Source: Hetaerina americana (taxonomy: Eukaryota; Arthropoda; Insecta; Odonata; Calopterygidae). Taken from it: a DNA stretch of 64,000 bases. Location: assembly GCA_022747635.1 (NCBI GenBank), contig JAKTNV010000003.1:15184911-15248910 (forward strand). Reading direction: 5' to 3'. The stretch's first letter is position 1. Every line of letters begins with the position of its first letter. The translations under genes and the position numbers were made by a program. The notes under the pieces are model-generated. The model had not been told where the DNA came from. It did not search any database and worked only from the letters and a program-made list of their open reading frames with translations. Below are positions 49,199-61,600 of this stretch, in pieces.

Positions 49199-49385
49199 CA
49201 CATTGTTCTTGGGAATGATAATTGAGGTGGTTTCCCGTTGCCTTCCTCAATAGTGTTTTTAACGTGACACCATCACTTACTGGCCGCCCCACTGGGGTCA
49301 GACGCCATTGCAGCCGCCTCACTGAGGAACAGACGCTGCGTGGACTACCTTTCGTCTGGCTCCTAACCTTCGACCTATCTGGCAT
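49188..49385 (-). CDS. Short upstream ORF1-like frame overlapping RTE ORF2
   Basis: From ATG at 49385 the frame gives 65 codons, basic and Ser/Arg-rich (PDRSKVRSQTKG...LRKATGNHLNYHSQEQ), with TAG at 49190-49188. The stop lies inside the beginning of ORF2, so the frames overlap by 11 bases (ATGGACAATAG). Some RTE elements have a tiny ORF1 overlapping ORF2, with translation thought to pass by reinitiation or slippage, and this arrangement fits. No domain is recognisable and it may be just leader sequence. Confidence 0.4.
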   Translation of the reverse strand: MPDRSKVRSQTKGSPRSVCSSVRRLQWRLTPVGRPVSDGVTLKTLLRKATGNHLNYHSQEQCDGQ

Positions 49386-49490
49386 GGGTGACCCTACCAG
49401 GAGCAATTTTTATTACTCCCGCCAGTACAGCTCTAGGGGTCATCGGAACGCACAAGCCCTTCCACCACGTCAAGGTTGTAGTCCGGGGAG

Positions 49491-49493
<3 letters not shown>

Positions 49494-49550
<57 letters not shown>

Positions 49551-49557
49551 TGTATGC
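49494..49557. repeat. (TA)n(CA)n array at the 5' junction of the complete RTE
   Basis: (TA)n to about 49540, (CA)n to 49550, then TGTATGCATAAA leading into the next RTE fragment's 3' end. Confidence 0.93.
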
Positions 49558-49670
49558 ATAAAAATGTAATCTACCGGTTAAGGTAGGTTTTGGATGGACA
49601 CAACTACCAAATAAATATTTTGTGGCTTCTAGCAAAACAAAATCCAGCAACCTACTCTACATCATATCTC
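49558..49670 (-). mobile_element. Minimal RTE 3'-end copy between TA arrays
   Basis: Only the terminal ~110 bp of the family is present, ending in the same CTACCTTAACCGGTAGATTA segment. It is flanked by (TA)n(CA)n on one side and (TA)n (49671-49692) on the other. It corresponds to an extremely 5'-truncated insertion. It differs from the complete copy at several bases (for example GGATGGACACAAC for GGACTGACACAAC), so it is not a simple duplicate. Confidence 0.85.
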
Positions 49671-49692
49671 GTATATATATATATATATATAC
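49671..49692. repeat. (TA)n array
   Basis: Short TA run at the truncated 5' side of the minimal RTE copy. Confidence 0.9.
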
Positions 49693-50490
49693 ATTTATCA
49701 GCAGTGATTCTGAGTCTTAGCATTTGTACTGACGTCAACTATCAATTGGAAGACTTAATTTATTGATGCACATGACGACAGGCTGAATAACCAGGAGACT
49801 TGTAATTAGGCTGTGGTTAGGAAGCACTGACTGGAAAAACCAGGACTTTTTCTCAAGAATTCTCCAGTTTGCTGACGCCTCGTTAGAATTTCATTGTCAA
49901 AAAAAATAATATTAACCAATTTTTTTAGGAGTCGTCTAAATTCTGTTTTACATTCATTTTGGCCTTCTCTGTTCCCCGTGTGTTACCTGTAGTCATAAAC
50001 TTTCAAACCCCACCGCCTTATTAATGATTTATCACACCTGTCATGCCTTTCATTCCACTATTATCACATCTCTGTCGACACTGTCATTTGCTCAGTTGAC
50101 TTTGGCCTATTCCGCACATTAAAACAGGAAAGAGGAGTGTTTAATCGGTAAACACGTATCCTCTGTTGTCTTTCACAATTCTGGTTGGCTCTACTATGAC
50201 GTTACATTCCTATCAGTTTCACCGCCGTCCAATTGCATGACACATTTTTAAGCTTCGGGAGTCAATCAATTATTCCCACTGTGTCAATGCTACCGTGCTT
50301 ACTCCCTTTGGGTGTCACGATAGCAAAATGTGATCACGCCTACACATTCTTTCCATTATTCCCCTGTTTTTCGTAACTCTTCGAAGGGATAAATCTTTCG
50401 TCGAATAATTTTCCCCAATTGATCGAATTATGCTGGTATCATCATTTTTAATGCAGTAAGATCTGGTGCTTTCCCGGCGTATTTGCTTGA
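49693..50490. other. Unique DNA, no gene seen
   Basis: AT-rich, no recognised repeat or motif. Confidence 0.5.
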
Positions 50491-50494
50491 TGAA

Positions 50495-50655
50495 GTTTTC
50501 TCGAGTCTTCCACCAGGTCAGGGGTTCCATATTGGCCGACGTTTTGACACCCGACTCGTGCATCGTCCTCAGGGTGGATTAGGACGATGCACGAGTCAGG
50601 CATCGGAACTTCCGCCAATATGGACCCCCTGACCTCGTGGAAGATCCGAGAAAAC
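50495..50655. repeat. Foldback: 75-bp inverted repeat with 11-base loop
   Basis: Arms 50495-50569 and 50581-50655 are complementary at about 64 of 75 positions by my count. The 17 bp next to the loop (GACTCGTGCATCGTCCT) are perfect. The loop is CAGGGTGGATT. There is no gap, so a transcript from either strand would form one long hairpin. No TA or other clear target duplication is visible. It could be a foldback-type MITE, an RNA-hairpin locus or an isolated inverted duplication. Confidence 0.93.
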
Positions 50656-50717
50656 TCATGAAAAAAATTTTTTTAATGCAATTATGATTGAATAAGCTAT
50701 ATTATCCCTGTCGTCAC

Positions 50718-51040
50718 TAATCTTCTGGCTAAGGTAGGTTTTTGATGGGCACAAGCAGTGACAATTGCCTTGCCTCTCCTAACAAAGCACAAACCAACAT
50801 CCAATGCTACAATTAGCCCCTCTTCAATCCGAATACTGCCTCCCGCCCTTCATTTTGTTTATCATTCCTATCCTGTTCCTGCCCCTTCCTCGCTTGCCTA
50901 ACATTCTCCCCTCTATCATAGTCTTCAAAACCCCTCACAAAATCAGTGACCAGCATTCATATTTCCTGCTTCCTTTGGATTTCTCCCTATAACCCCCTTT
51001 TCTCACCAAACATAACCACCTCAATTATTATCTCATGAAT
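50718..51040 (-). mobile_element. Old RTE LINE 3' fragment
   Basis: Starts with the terminal segment GGCTAAGGTAGGTTTTTGATGG (on this strand, near 50728). It continues through CTCCTAACAAAGCACAA and the segments equivalent to NRIGMLDG and MLKTVIEGRM, with stops. No TA array flanks it, in contrast to the young copies. Confidence 0.75.
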
Positions 51041-51187
51041 CGATGACAGACAATATTATTAGGGTAAGCTATTAATGCTTTTCAAATGGACATTCGAAGT
51101 CCAATTCCCTTGAAGAAGAATAAATAACTTTCAGTACCAAATCAGTAATTATTTGGCTGTCGCGCGAGGAACACCAAGCACAAACAT

Positions 51188-51252
51188 CCTCGTCCGACAC
51201 TCTATCTATTGTGTTCTCCTCGTCGGACACTCTATCTAATCTATTATGTTCT
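51188..51252. repeat. Tandem duplication of about 30-35 bp
   Basis: CCTCGTCCGACACTCTATCT occurs at 51188-51207 and again, with one change, at 51218-51237. Both are followed by TATTGTGTTCT / TATTATGTTCT. Confidence 0.85.
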
Positions 51253-51271
51253 CCACGCTCTTTCTATGATA

Positions 51272-51866
51272 CAGGTTATCTCAAAACAAATATCGGGGTT
51301 TTAAAACTTTCGTTTTCCATAAATCAACTGAAACTGGTGTAGCTTATCTTGATACGCTATAATTATGGCTCTTTCCTCTCTTAGAAGAAAATGAACCATA
51401 GGACTTCATATGGCAGCAAGATGGTGCGCCGCCCCATTGCCTAAACTCAGTAAGCGATTGGTTAAACGACGTTGTGGCCAACCACTAGTGGCAAGGGGCC
51501 GGATGACACAGCTTGTTTTGCATGGCCTCCACGTTCACCCGATCTTATGCCATGTGATTTTTATCTTCGGGGGTTCATAAAGGATCGTGGGTATGTGCCT
51601 CCGCTACCAGCTTACCAACCCGACAAAAATAAAACAGGATTGAAACAGTTGTTGCTTTAATTACTCCTGATAAACTTAACAAAGTTTGGGAAGAAATCGC
51701 CCATCGACTGGATGTACGCCGTGTGACATATGGTGTTCACATTGAACACTTGTAGGAAAAATTGTTTGAGTAGTTCTTGCATTTGATGTATCATTTAGAA
51801 TTGTAAATTAAAGGTAATAAACACTACAAAGTCTTAAAACCCCAGTGTTCATTTTGAAACACCCTG
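51272..51866 (+). mobile_element. Decayed Tc1/mariner-superfamily element (third family)
   Basis: Imperfect inverted repeats (CAGGTTATCTCAAAACAAAT at the left; the right end on the minus strand starts CAGGGTGTTTCAAAATGAAC) are flanked by TA at 51270-51271 and 51867-51868. The repeat extends through GGGGTTTTAAAACTTT / GGGGTTTTAAGACTTT. The interior encodes only the C-terminal third of a transposase. Confidence 0.85.
51405..51755 (+). pseudogene. Tc1/mariner-type transposase C-terminal relic
   Basis: Across shifting frames one reads WQQDGAPPHCLNSVSDWL, a segment with the second catalytic Asp context (QQDGAPPH). FAWPPRSPDLMPCDFYLRGF carries the third catalytic position, then IKDRGYVPPLP, ITPDKLNKVWEEIAHRLDVR and HIEHL with a stop near 51755. 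At least two frameshifts and the absent N-terminus make it inactive. The TA duplication and repeats support the superfamily. I cannot give the exact DDxD/E subgroup. Confidence 0.82.
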
Positions 51867-51868
51867 TA

Positions 51869-54345
51869 TACCTGTCCCTCATAATTCGTCCTGGTTTCTT
51901 AAAAGTAGTTTTTTGCCTCTATGATGCCTTACCTTATTACTGCCTCAAGTCTCTCAGTGTATGTTCAATTATTATTACTACTTTCATTTTAATATCAGTT
52001 TTGAGTGGTTTTCATCCCGTCTTGTCTCCGTCTCCTTCTCGGAAGCTTCAATAAGCCACTCGGGCGGTCTATGTGTTTTTCATCATCACTTTGCTGCTGC
52101 TATTATCCACACCCCTTGATCATAAAACAGGAAAAGTTACAAGCAAGTTTTTTATGAGACGATTCATGATTCACAACTTAATTTTGAACGCCGTTAGCAG
52201 GGAATTTTTCCCTCCGGTGTGTCCTTCACTTGTTGTCCTCAGCTTAACCTCTACCTTGTACCCTCTGTCATATCCGTAAGTACGCACGATAGTTGGAGAT
52301 AGCGGGCATGGCCCAAGTGTCACTCCCATTCAGGTAAACATCTTAACTTCCAAGAATTGTTTTCGTCCATTTTTCGATCCCATCTCCTAATTCCAAAACC
52401 TCTGCTCTCGTTCGTCCTGTTTCTTTCCAACACTTGCGGCACCGTAATTCCTTTCCTGTTTCTCAGCCCATCTCTCCCTATCTCTCTCACTTAGCCACCC
52501 ATACAACACCGCGCGTTCCCCTGCTCCACCCATAACGTTCGCCAATCTCCCTCGCTCCTTCTCCCTGACACTCCATCCCTCTTCCCACATTCGCTTGCTC
52601 TTATTTTACGAGTCGGCGGAGTAACGGCAGAATTTACGATCTCAATCTCGACAGATAAGGAAAAAAGAATCTACAAAAAGACTACGTTCCTTTATTTATA
52701 TTTTTCTTTCCGGCATCAGCAAAACCAATCTCCTTATTGCCTTTCTGATTCTCCTTTACTCTCTCCTTCCCACAGTTACTTCATTCCACTGCCATGATGT
52801 TAGTCCATTCTCACTCATCTCATGCGGCTAATTATCTCACTTTTCTCTTGCATGTACGACATGAAACTCAACGCATCAACACGACAGTTTTTTTCTGTTT
52901 ACTGACCCACGAGACACCGCTAGAATAGGAGAAGCCCACCCAAAAACTGATTACTAATTGTTTCCCTGGCTCAGCGTCAGAAATTTATTTGGGATGCAAT
53001 CAGACGATGCACATTGTGCCTCAGATTCAATCCGCCCAATGTACCGAGCAAGGCGCTTGAGACCGCTGAAACCTTGGTAAACGACATACCATCAACTTTA
53101 ATGTGTTGATATAACGGAATGCATAATTACAAAAATATTGCTGCCGAAAGTTTATTCAATCCCGGATCTTAGTGCGTGCTCTACTATCATTTCAAAATAT
53201 TTGTAACAGTAATAAAAATAATTCCTTCGGCATATGGGCAATATTGAGGTAACTTTTGCAGAATGATGTCCTAGAAACTACATAGAATAACTGACGCATT
53301 AAATTCCAAAGGTAAAGGAAATAGAAATAAAATAAAGATAAAATCAGTAAAATCAAGGCTAGGAAATTGCGCTAAAATGTAATTGAAAACATACCTCCGT
53401 TGGAAGACTCTTTCAGATCTAGACCTTTTTAAGTTTCTTCCTACATAAAGCTTTCCAGTGACGGAATTCAACGCTTAATGACCGAATCACGATGCTTTAC
53501 TGGGCTATATTTTTCTCTTTTCTTATTCCATTCTGCTCACATATGATATTAAGGATTTTTCCTCTATAAATATTTAAAACAGTTTCATCCACTAGAAATT
53601 TCCTAACCGTCGTATGGACGAAACACCTGAAAGACTGCTTCGCTCACCAAATACCAGAATTTTCGTTTGGTTCTTTACCTCTGCGTGGAAAATATTGAAC
53701 CACCGAAAGTGTGCAGGGTGAGAACGACGGAGAATGGGGTTCGTGTGGTTTAAAATGGCGTTGAACAGCAGTGGATGGAGGAGGGACAGAGATAAGGGAG
53801 TGAGAGGAACGCTTCGCAATTACGTCTCACGGACGCTATAGGAAACTGCGCTGGAAATTTGCCACGTTGTATATCGCCCGTGAATATCTACCGATAATCC
53901 CCCATCCCCACGCCCACCTCCCTCCCGTCCAGGCCAGTCGCTTTCCCTCCTTTTATTTCCATTCACGATAGCTCGCGGCGTGATGGCGAAAACGAATGAA
54001 AAAAGACAACGAAAATAGCGAGCGCGCGTAATTTGGAAAAATATCGTTATTTCGCTCACGTTGCTCTTCCTTTCCACCGGTGAATTTGCACTGCCGGTAG
54101 TCACCATCGAAACTATCTGAAATACCCCCCCCGTGCTTAACAAATCCGAACATTTTGGTTGATGAGGATGCAGTATTAGTGCTCAATATTTATGAAAAAT
54201 TGACAGAAAATTTAGAAAGTTATGAAAAATAACTAAAAAAGATAGTAAATTCGTTGTTTCATACTTCAATTTGTGGATACCTTCAAAAAATGAACGGGAA
54301 TATGCTTTTCCTAATAAAGCAGAATCTGATATCCGAAACTATGAT
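51869..54345. other. Unique DNA, no gene seen
   Basis: Mostly AT-rich with a CT-rich patch at 52380-52590 and another around 53870-53950. No recognised repeats or coding motifs. Confidence 0.5.
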
Positions 54346-54349
54346 AAAC

Positions 54350-54610
54350 CCTTCTTCAGCGGTTCATACTCCCTTCCTCACTTCAATGATCATCCCTTAC
54401 TCCAACATGCCTGTCATATTTCTACTTCTTCTTCGTAGTCCAACGTCCTACCCTCTATCACAGTCTTCAACATTCCATCTTATCTTTCCTGCCCTCTTTG
54501 GATTTCTGCTAACAATCTCCTCTCCTCCCCCACGATGCCTAGCACTTCATCGTATGATTTCCTTTCAGGCAATTTTTCCCTTTTCCTTCCTTGTCCACAA
54601 CCTTTAATGT
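54350..54610 (-). mobile_element. Old RTE LINE 3' fragment
   Basis: CCCTCTATCACAGTCTTCAAC near 54450-54470 matches the intact copy exactly at the MLKTVIEG codons. GATTTCTGCTAACAATCTCC and CACGATGCCTAGCACTTCAT correspond to GLLGAIL and EEVLGMVG. Flanks are unique sequence. Confidence 0.75.
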
Positions 54611-56635
54611 GGAATTTATTCATATTAATTTGAAACATAAATATTTGGTTATTTCATATAAAATTTACATAGATACGACCCAGGTTTCGACGAAAAACGT
54701 CATCTTCAGGTTTGATGACATTTCAAGTCGGAACTCTGGCCGTGACAAAATATATTTTGTGGAATATCCAAGTATTTTAGTTTCAATTCAAAGAGGGAAA
54801 AAACTAAAGCATGGATATCTACGGAGATTGATAATTACTGCTACCGGGATTTCAACTCTCATGAATTTGAACATTTTCTTCCTTTTTAAGTCATAACAAC
54901 CTGAGTAAAACTTTCGAGACATATTTTTATGAGTTTTATTTCCGGATTGTCCTCTTAAAGGACGCAAATTAAATATTATCTCAGAAGATAAAAACGTGAA
55001 TTTTTAAAGCCGGCACGGCATGATATCCCAGAAGCAGAGTCATATAAAATTTCAAATCAAATATGTATACTCTAATAAAACATTCCCTTCAATACATAAT
55101 TTCCATTCCACTGTGGAAGCCTGGAAGCTTACAAAGCTGGAAGTATATATGTGTATACAAGTCTCCAATGTTAACTAAGACGAAATCTTCAAATTAAATT
55201 GCCCGTTTCTACAATTTTTATGCCTGCATACATATTCTTACTTCATTTGTACAAAACGCGTTGTGTATGAGAAAATCCAGTGGAACGATTTTTTAGAGGG
55301 CATTTTTTTTTTTTAGCGAGACGGGCTCCAGATGATTTCGTATCGGAGCCTAACGGAACGCAAGAAAATACATGCATACATGAACAAAAATACCTGTCAT
55401 TCATAAATACAATCCCACAGGGAAATTTCTGATTGGATGAAAATAATTTAATCCGATCGGGTGATTGGATTAAATAATTTTCTGAATTACGAAGACAGTC
55501 GCAACGGAAAGTTTGCCATCTAAAATATATAATAAATCATTTCCATAAATTACTCTAAAAATATTACTCGATAATTTTGAACTGAAAACGTAATAAGTTA
55601 CTAAAAGAGTGTTCGGGTAATCCCCATCGACCTTCTGCGGACCCCGACGGATTTATTGATAAGTGAACATGTTATTGTGTATTCCAGGTTTTAAGTATAT
55701 TTTAGATAATTTTTTAGCACTCTCCGTGATTAAAATAAAAATTCACGAGAACAAAGACATGAACTCGCATGCTCGCAAGTCGAGTAAGAGATAAATTTTG
55801 AAAGTTTATCGATGAGTGTAAACTTCGCGTGGTGGGGCCACCACTCTCCGTGTCGATTCTTTGAAACTTTTGCTACAGTAAACTTCGGCTAGTGATCGAA
55901 ATTTTCAAAGCTCTACCCCTTAAGTCTCCATTTTCACGACTCCAGTTCCCGGGTTAATTGAAGGAACCGGGAGACTTTCCGCTATGGAGAGATTACCAGC
56001 TCACACTCCTTAGGATTAACTTACATACGAAGTTCGGGGAATTTCTCAATTCGACAACCCCTCGCATTCCTTAAGCTTTTCACGTTATAACACTTTCGTA
56101 GTTCGACTCATTTGTTCCCAAACGGTGGCCTACGACTATGACTTCTCCGCCCTTATGATCCTTTTATCCCACCGATCCATGACTAATCTACCTATTCCAA
56201 TTTCTCTCCCCCATCACGCTACCCTCCACGATTCACGATTCCCTTCCCTCGTCCCTTCTCCCAAAAGAAACCTTTATCACTCCCTTCGGTTCTGCACGCC
56301 TAGAATTGGGAAAGTAGGTAACTCCAACTTAAACCAAGACATGAACCATCCTACAAACAGCCACGAACTGGAATTTACCGACGCCAAATTTAGTTCTAAA
56401 ACCCCTCCCCAGGGTTCTTGGTGTCAGCTGAAACTCTTAAATCTAAACCCCTCCCCCCGCTTCAACCTACCCCCTTAAATTCCCAGCACCTCCTGTTTAC
56501 ACCCACATCCTCTCATCCGTATTCTATTCTCGTAATGTCATATCTAATGTTCATCAACATATCCCGTTTCTCATATTCGGTTATCTTTCATTCACGTACA
56601 GGTATTAAAAAACACTGAAAGTAGGAATTTATTTA
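54611..56635. other. Unique AT-rich DNA, no gene seen
   Basis: Includes a T/A hairpin at 55439-55482: a 16-bp stem with one mismatch and a 12-base loop around GATCGGGTGATT. No coding motif is recognised. Confidence 0.5.
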
Positions 56636-56639
56636 TACC

Positions 56640-56715
56640 TGTAGCAGGTATTTAAAGCTCGTTTGGTAGTTAGTGACCACCAACCAAACCAACCTTAACG
56701 GTATATTACCAATAA
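56640..56715 (+). mobile_element. Short RTE 3'-terminal relic
   Basis: GTTTGGTAGTTAGTGACCACC and CAAACCAACCTTAACGGTATATTA follow the intact tail GTTTGGTAGTTGTGTCAGTCC and AAACCTACCTTAACCGGTAG in order. An AATAAAAATAATAATATAC tail follows. Confidence 0.65.
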
Positions 56716-57889
56716 AAATAATAATATACTCGTACATGACCGGGATGATTCATTTTTCTAATATTTAAATGCGATTAAAACTCATTTATAGGTCCTATAT
56801 ACATGTATCTATCATGATATCGAAACTGCCAGGAGAGGACTTGCACGTGAGACCAGATCTTATTTGATTGGCTAACTCTTAAAAACTTTTCGGGTCGTTC
56901 TGGCGGAGGGCTTTATTCGACGCACGAAGTTTATTGTATCCCATCTGCGACTCCCTTCTCTCCCTCTCTCTCTTTCTTTCTCCTTTCTTTTCCGATTATT
57001 CCTTGCTTCCCTTTTCTTTCGCTTATCCTCCCCAAATTGATCCCGTTCTCCCAGTTCCCAGGATACGCCTTCATTCCCCCCTCCCCACCTTATTCCTTGA
57101 TCTCTCCTCCTCCTTTTCCCCACACTGGCCCCACCGACGACACTCCCTCCGTCTTCTCTGTCGAGACGTTTGAACCTTGGGATGATACCAACACACGCCG
57201 ACGTCCCGAAACACGTGCCGCGAATTCCTCCTCCGCCGCTACCTCTCGCCGCTTCTTTGTGGGTTTTTTGGGACGGAGGACGAGGGCCGGAGGCGGAGTC
57301 GTGACGTGTGCTGGGCCGAGGGAAGCGAATGGAAAGAGAGATCGTTGGGATTGGGATCGAAGGGATAGCACCGAGGGCGGGAAGGGTCTGGAGACACTGG
57401 CAAAGGCGCGAGACGAAGAGGACCCCACACGTCCATGTGTCCATTTGATTTCTCACCTCGGAAGGCACCAAAGCAAAGGACGCTCACCTCCATCAAAGGT
57501 GAGAGACGATTCCGACAGACTTCTTTTTTCGTTATATACTTACCTACGCATCTATATAAACCTGGGACGCATGAAAATACTCGCACTTTAGGGACCAAAC
57601 CAATTTAATTTTTGTCTGAATGAACGATGGGAATCGGCTCAAGAACCCGAGGATTACAATTTATGTGTCCAAAATTGATCTACAGCATGGTAATAAATTA
57701 TAATTCATAAAATAAAATGCAGAATTATGGCTGAAAACCCGACTCAACTATTCACATATTTCGTTTTTCTTCTGAGCAATAATGACAAAATGAATACCCA
57801 CATCGAGTTAGTGAGAAATGAACATTGATTACGAGACAGTTCTCAATATATAAAGGATATAATTTTGAAAGTTAATCCAGTAACACGCA
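56716..57889. other. Unique DNA with a CT-rich to GC-rich block
   Basis: 56940-57130 is CT-rich. 57130-57500 is GC- and CpG-richer than its surroundings and carries frames of 112-199 codons on both strands. None shows a recognisable domain, and simultaneous openness on both strands points to composition. A regulatory CpG-rich segment is possible but unproven. Confidence 0.4.
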
Positions 57890-58605
57890 GTACGGTCTTC
57901 AGAATACTCTGAAGTTAATTAATGCAATGCAGCTTTCCAGAAAGAGGAAGGCTAAGGTAACTATTAAAGGAGAGGTTCAGAAAATAGAGCAGGCGGAAGT
58001 GATCACCTTTCTCGGGAGTGTTTAAATCCAAAAGTCAAAGCAGTAGGGGCATAATAAGACGAAATAAGTTAGGCAGAGAAGCGTTCCCAAGAGGGTGACA
58101 GGGGCGTTGAGTAAGGATGCTAAGAAAAGGCTTGTTAAAGCTTTTAATGGAGCGTGGTTTTACACGACGTGGAAACAAGGCCATTGAAACAGGATGGTAG
58201 GCATGGGTTGGAGACTTTTAAAATGTGGGTGGGGAGAAGAATGGAAAAGGTGAAGTGAACAGAAAGGAAAACAAATGAGGAAGTAGCATGCATGGTGGCG
58301 GAGTCGAGAGGATTGTTGGGAGAAGTCAAAAAGTGGCAGGAAAGACGGATGCAGAGCGTTTCTATTGGCAGTGGGATGTTAAAGACTGTGATAGAGAGGA
58401 GGATGTTTGGCATGCGGGGCAGGGAGGAGAAAAGGATGGGCATGTTGGACAGAATGAAGGGAGGAAGGAATTCCGCGGAATTAAGGAGCATTTTATTCTA
58501 GCGTGGAGCGTCAGGCTTTCTCTCGTTAGACGAGGCAAAGAAATGCAGACGTATTTAGTGTGTTTCCATTGAAAACCTATCTTATACAGGTATGATACAC
58601 CACCT
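57890..58605 (+). mobile_element. Old RTE LINE copy (reverse-transcriptase C-terminus to 3' end)
   Basis: The plus strand follows the intact element from the KVMRFSRKKKAK region (CAGCTTTCCAGAAAGAGGAAG near 57930), through equivalents of GKEAFTRRR and GTLSKDVKKRLVK, AFEMWVWRRMEKVK (58215-58255), NEEVLGMV, GMLKTVIEGRM (58374-58405) and IGMLDGMKGGRK. It ends with the degraded terminal segment AAAACCTATCTTATACAGGT near 58572. Many indels and stops. Confidence 0.85.
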
Positions 58606-61600
58606 AAAAATAATCATACTTTTCCTATTGAAATAAATTTTGACGATTGTAGTCCAAATAAATACCTCGAAATAGCTTGATTAGGAAAAAGTGATTTTTA
58701 CATAAAGACTTCGAACCTTGGACCAATTTACTACCCATTTACTAACTTGCATATATTTTTATGTTTTTATATGCTGCCCTGTTAATTTATAAATTAAGAT
58801 GGATGTTCTTATGAATGGATAAATGAATATTACAACGGATATTTACTCCGCAGTCGTCGAACACAATGGCCCCTTTCCTATTTTTTTAACCAAGACAATA
58901 TGATTGCGCTGCGTTTCATTACCATTTCGTGTTAATGTGAGTGAACAGCGTCCTCGTGACCCCCACAATGGCTAAAGTGTGGTAGCGATAGGACGAAGGT
59001 GTTCACTTGTTTGTTTACTCCAGATCGCTTTGACTATTTTTATGTTTGTGCAGGTGAATGAATTATACAGGTGCATTTAAATGTATGCAAAGTGGGGTTC
59101 AAAAAAACTTTTTCATTCCCACCGAAAGTTAGAAAACGCCCACCCCTTTTGTGCTTATAAGCTTCCTTTCGCCTTCAGTCGCGATAAAGCCGTTTCGTAC
59201 TGCGTGATTTCTTTTTATGTTTGTATTTTTTTTCAAGTTTAGCATCTAGACGCAAGGAGGGGGCTTAATGAAAATGTAGGGTAAAACTAAAGCCCGACAG
59301 TGTATTTTTTCTCCACTCTTTTGCGCTGTGTACGCACATATATTTCGACCCCTGCCCCGAACACCGCCATTTCCCCACACCACCACCCCTTGCACACGCC
59401 GCCCGCGTGCCTCTCCACCTTGAAATTTCTGGCCCCCCTTTTTTTTCTCCTTTATCGCCCTGCTCGGACCCGTTCCATCGCGCCAACCCCTAAAAATAAG
59501 GATAAAGTCAGGGTGAGGGAGGAGGGGGATGGAGAGCGAAGGCACCCTCCCGACCATTCCCTTTTATTCCCCTTATTCCTCCGTTTTTCCCTCTTCTCCT
59601 CGTTCCCCCTGCACCCACCCTCTTACTCAAAAACCATTCAACCCCCACCCCCCCACATGCACCCCTTGCCTCCACCCACGCTCATCGTCTTCCCTCCCCC
59701 GTACGCACGCCGTCGCCTTCGAACTTTTACCTTACCCCACCGAAAAAGGAGAACCCCCTCGCTAACCGATGTGCCTTAGACATCGCCTTCCCTCTTCCCA
59801 TCACCCCCGCCGGCCCCACTGCCTAAAACCCATCGCTATCGTCCGTCCCTCCACCCCCTCCCTCCCTCGTCCCCTTCCCTCCCTTATGGACTCTTCCAGC
59901 GGAGACTACCTCCACTCCCACGCACACACGCCCCCCGCCTTTCTTACCTACTCACGTAGTCCCTGCCATCCCTTTTCCCTCATTCACTCTCCCATTTGTT
60001 CCCTTCCTGCCCAAGGTAGACGCTGTTCCCTACATTCATCCCTTCAAAGGCTCCCTGCACTCATAGCACCCCCTCAAATCTAACATTTCCTGCAAACTAT
60101 AGTACACATAACACCGGGGCCGCCCGGTGCGGCACCAACGAGAAAGTCCGCACCACCGACAGTTTGGGCCATGACTTGTATTTTGCAAGCGCCATCATCG
60201 TAACAGCGCAAACACAGCAAATTAAGGGAGCTATCGATGAAGAGTTCCATTTGGGAAACTTTTAATGGACTTGAGATGCTGAAATTTAAATTTAATCAAT
60301 CATTAAGCCTTCTTTGTTTCGTGAGCTTCGAATTCCTCTCGGTCTTTTTGCCCATAATACAGTAAATTAGTGTTTTCTCTATCTGACGTGCAGGTAGGTC
60401 CTGTAGGTCTATGCCATTACTGGCTTGGCAGTCTCTTAATGCATATGTACACTAAATGCGAAGAGACGAAAAGGCTTAAGGTAAAAAATGTGGAGTATTT
60501 TTTTTGTAAAAGATAATACCGATCGCTCCGGCGTATTGCTTCGGTGACGAGTTCATGAGTACACAGCCGGATTTAGAAAAGGAACCCCAACGCTTCAAAG
60601 TGACGCGGACATTAGAACACCATGTGTTAGCTATCAAAACGACGGTGCTCGACCTCTCAACTCTGTGTAAGACCCGGAGATTCTTCGCTCAGGAGCGAGA
60701 GACGTAGAATACCCCTTCTAAGAACACTGAAACTTGAAATTATATCAAATAATCACAATCCATAAGTTAAGGCCTTAGTGATAAGACTATTTTATTCTTG
60801 GAAATTTGCACTGCTTTCTTCCTAAATTATTCTTAGTGATCTACATTCCTGGCCAATTGCATATTAGCAATGCACTGTTTAGTGACTCATGTAATCGCGA
60901 AGGCTATGTAAAAGTGAGAATAAGAGTATACGTGCTACAGTAAAAGATTACATAATACTATATCAACCTAAAATTAAATTAATTTTCGTACAATTTAGTT
61001 GCACCCCTTTATGAAGCATAACGATGACGGACACTACTTGAAATGATATCGTGTCAAATCAACAAGTAATACTATGTGGTGGCCCTTAAACATTAACCTA
61101 ACACCCGTTTTAATGGTGATCAAAAATGAAAAGTTGGCATGTCGGGTAATCTGCATTATTTCTTCCCAGGAGCGGTACCAATGCTACATGCGCGTAATAG
61201 ATGGATTTACGTCGTGAATAAAACTGGATATTCACGTGGGTTTGCTCTCGCGATGCATACGTGTGGTGCCCCTGACCGATAGGGAGATTTGCCCAATCGA
61301 CTGCTTTGCCCACGGGAGGATAAAAACAAGCATGAATCATTCTCGCAAACGCGGAAAAGGACAAGTTCTTTAATCCCGTCCCTTATTCCTCTCACTCGCT
61401 AGCTGGATCCGCCAATCCTCCGGGAGGTGCTTCGTCCAACATCCTCCACCACCTCCCCACCCTTCGTCGCCCGCTGCTCCTTTCCTATTTCGTTTTTATC
61501 GCCGTCTTTCCTCCCTCCTCTACCCATTTCCCAATCCTTCCCTTTGTCTCCAGCTCAACCCCTCTCCCAGTTTATCCCCCCTTCAACATAGCCCCCGCTA

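Larger units (their letters stand above)
46121..49493 (-). mobile_element. Structurally complete RTE-clade LINE inserted in a (TA)n array
   Basis: About 3.37 kb. The 5' untranslated region begins CCTCCCCGGACTACAACC (minus strand, near 49493). A short ORF overlaps the start of a roughly 990-codon ORF2. A 3' region of about 105 bp contains an AATAAA-like signal (GTAATAAAATA), the terminal CTACC...GGTAG stem-loop and an A-run. TA repeats lie on both sides, which hides any target duplication. Length and domain order (endonuclease then reverse transcriptase, no long ORF1) fit RTE elements such as BovB. With no stop or frameshift it may still be competent. Confidence 0.92.

Noticed and set aside
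57037..57591. 184-codon frame in GC-rich DNA as a host exon
   Set aside because: Frames of similar length are open on both strands at once, with Arg/Ser/Pro composition and no recognisable domain.
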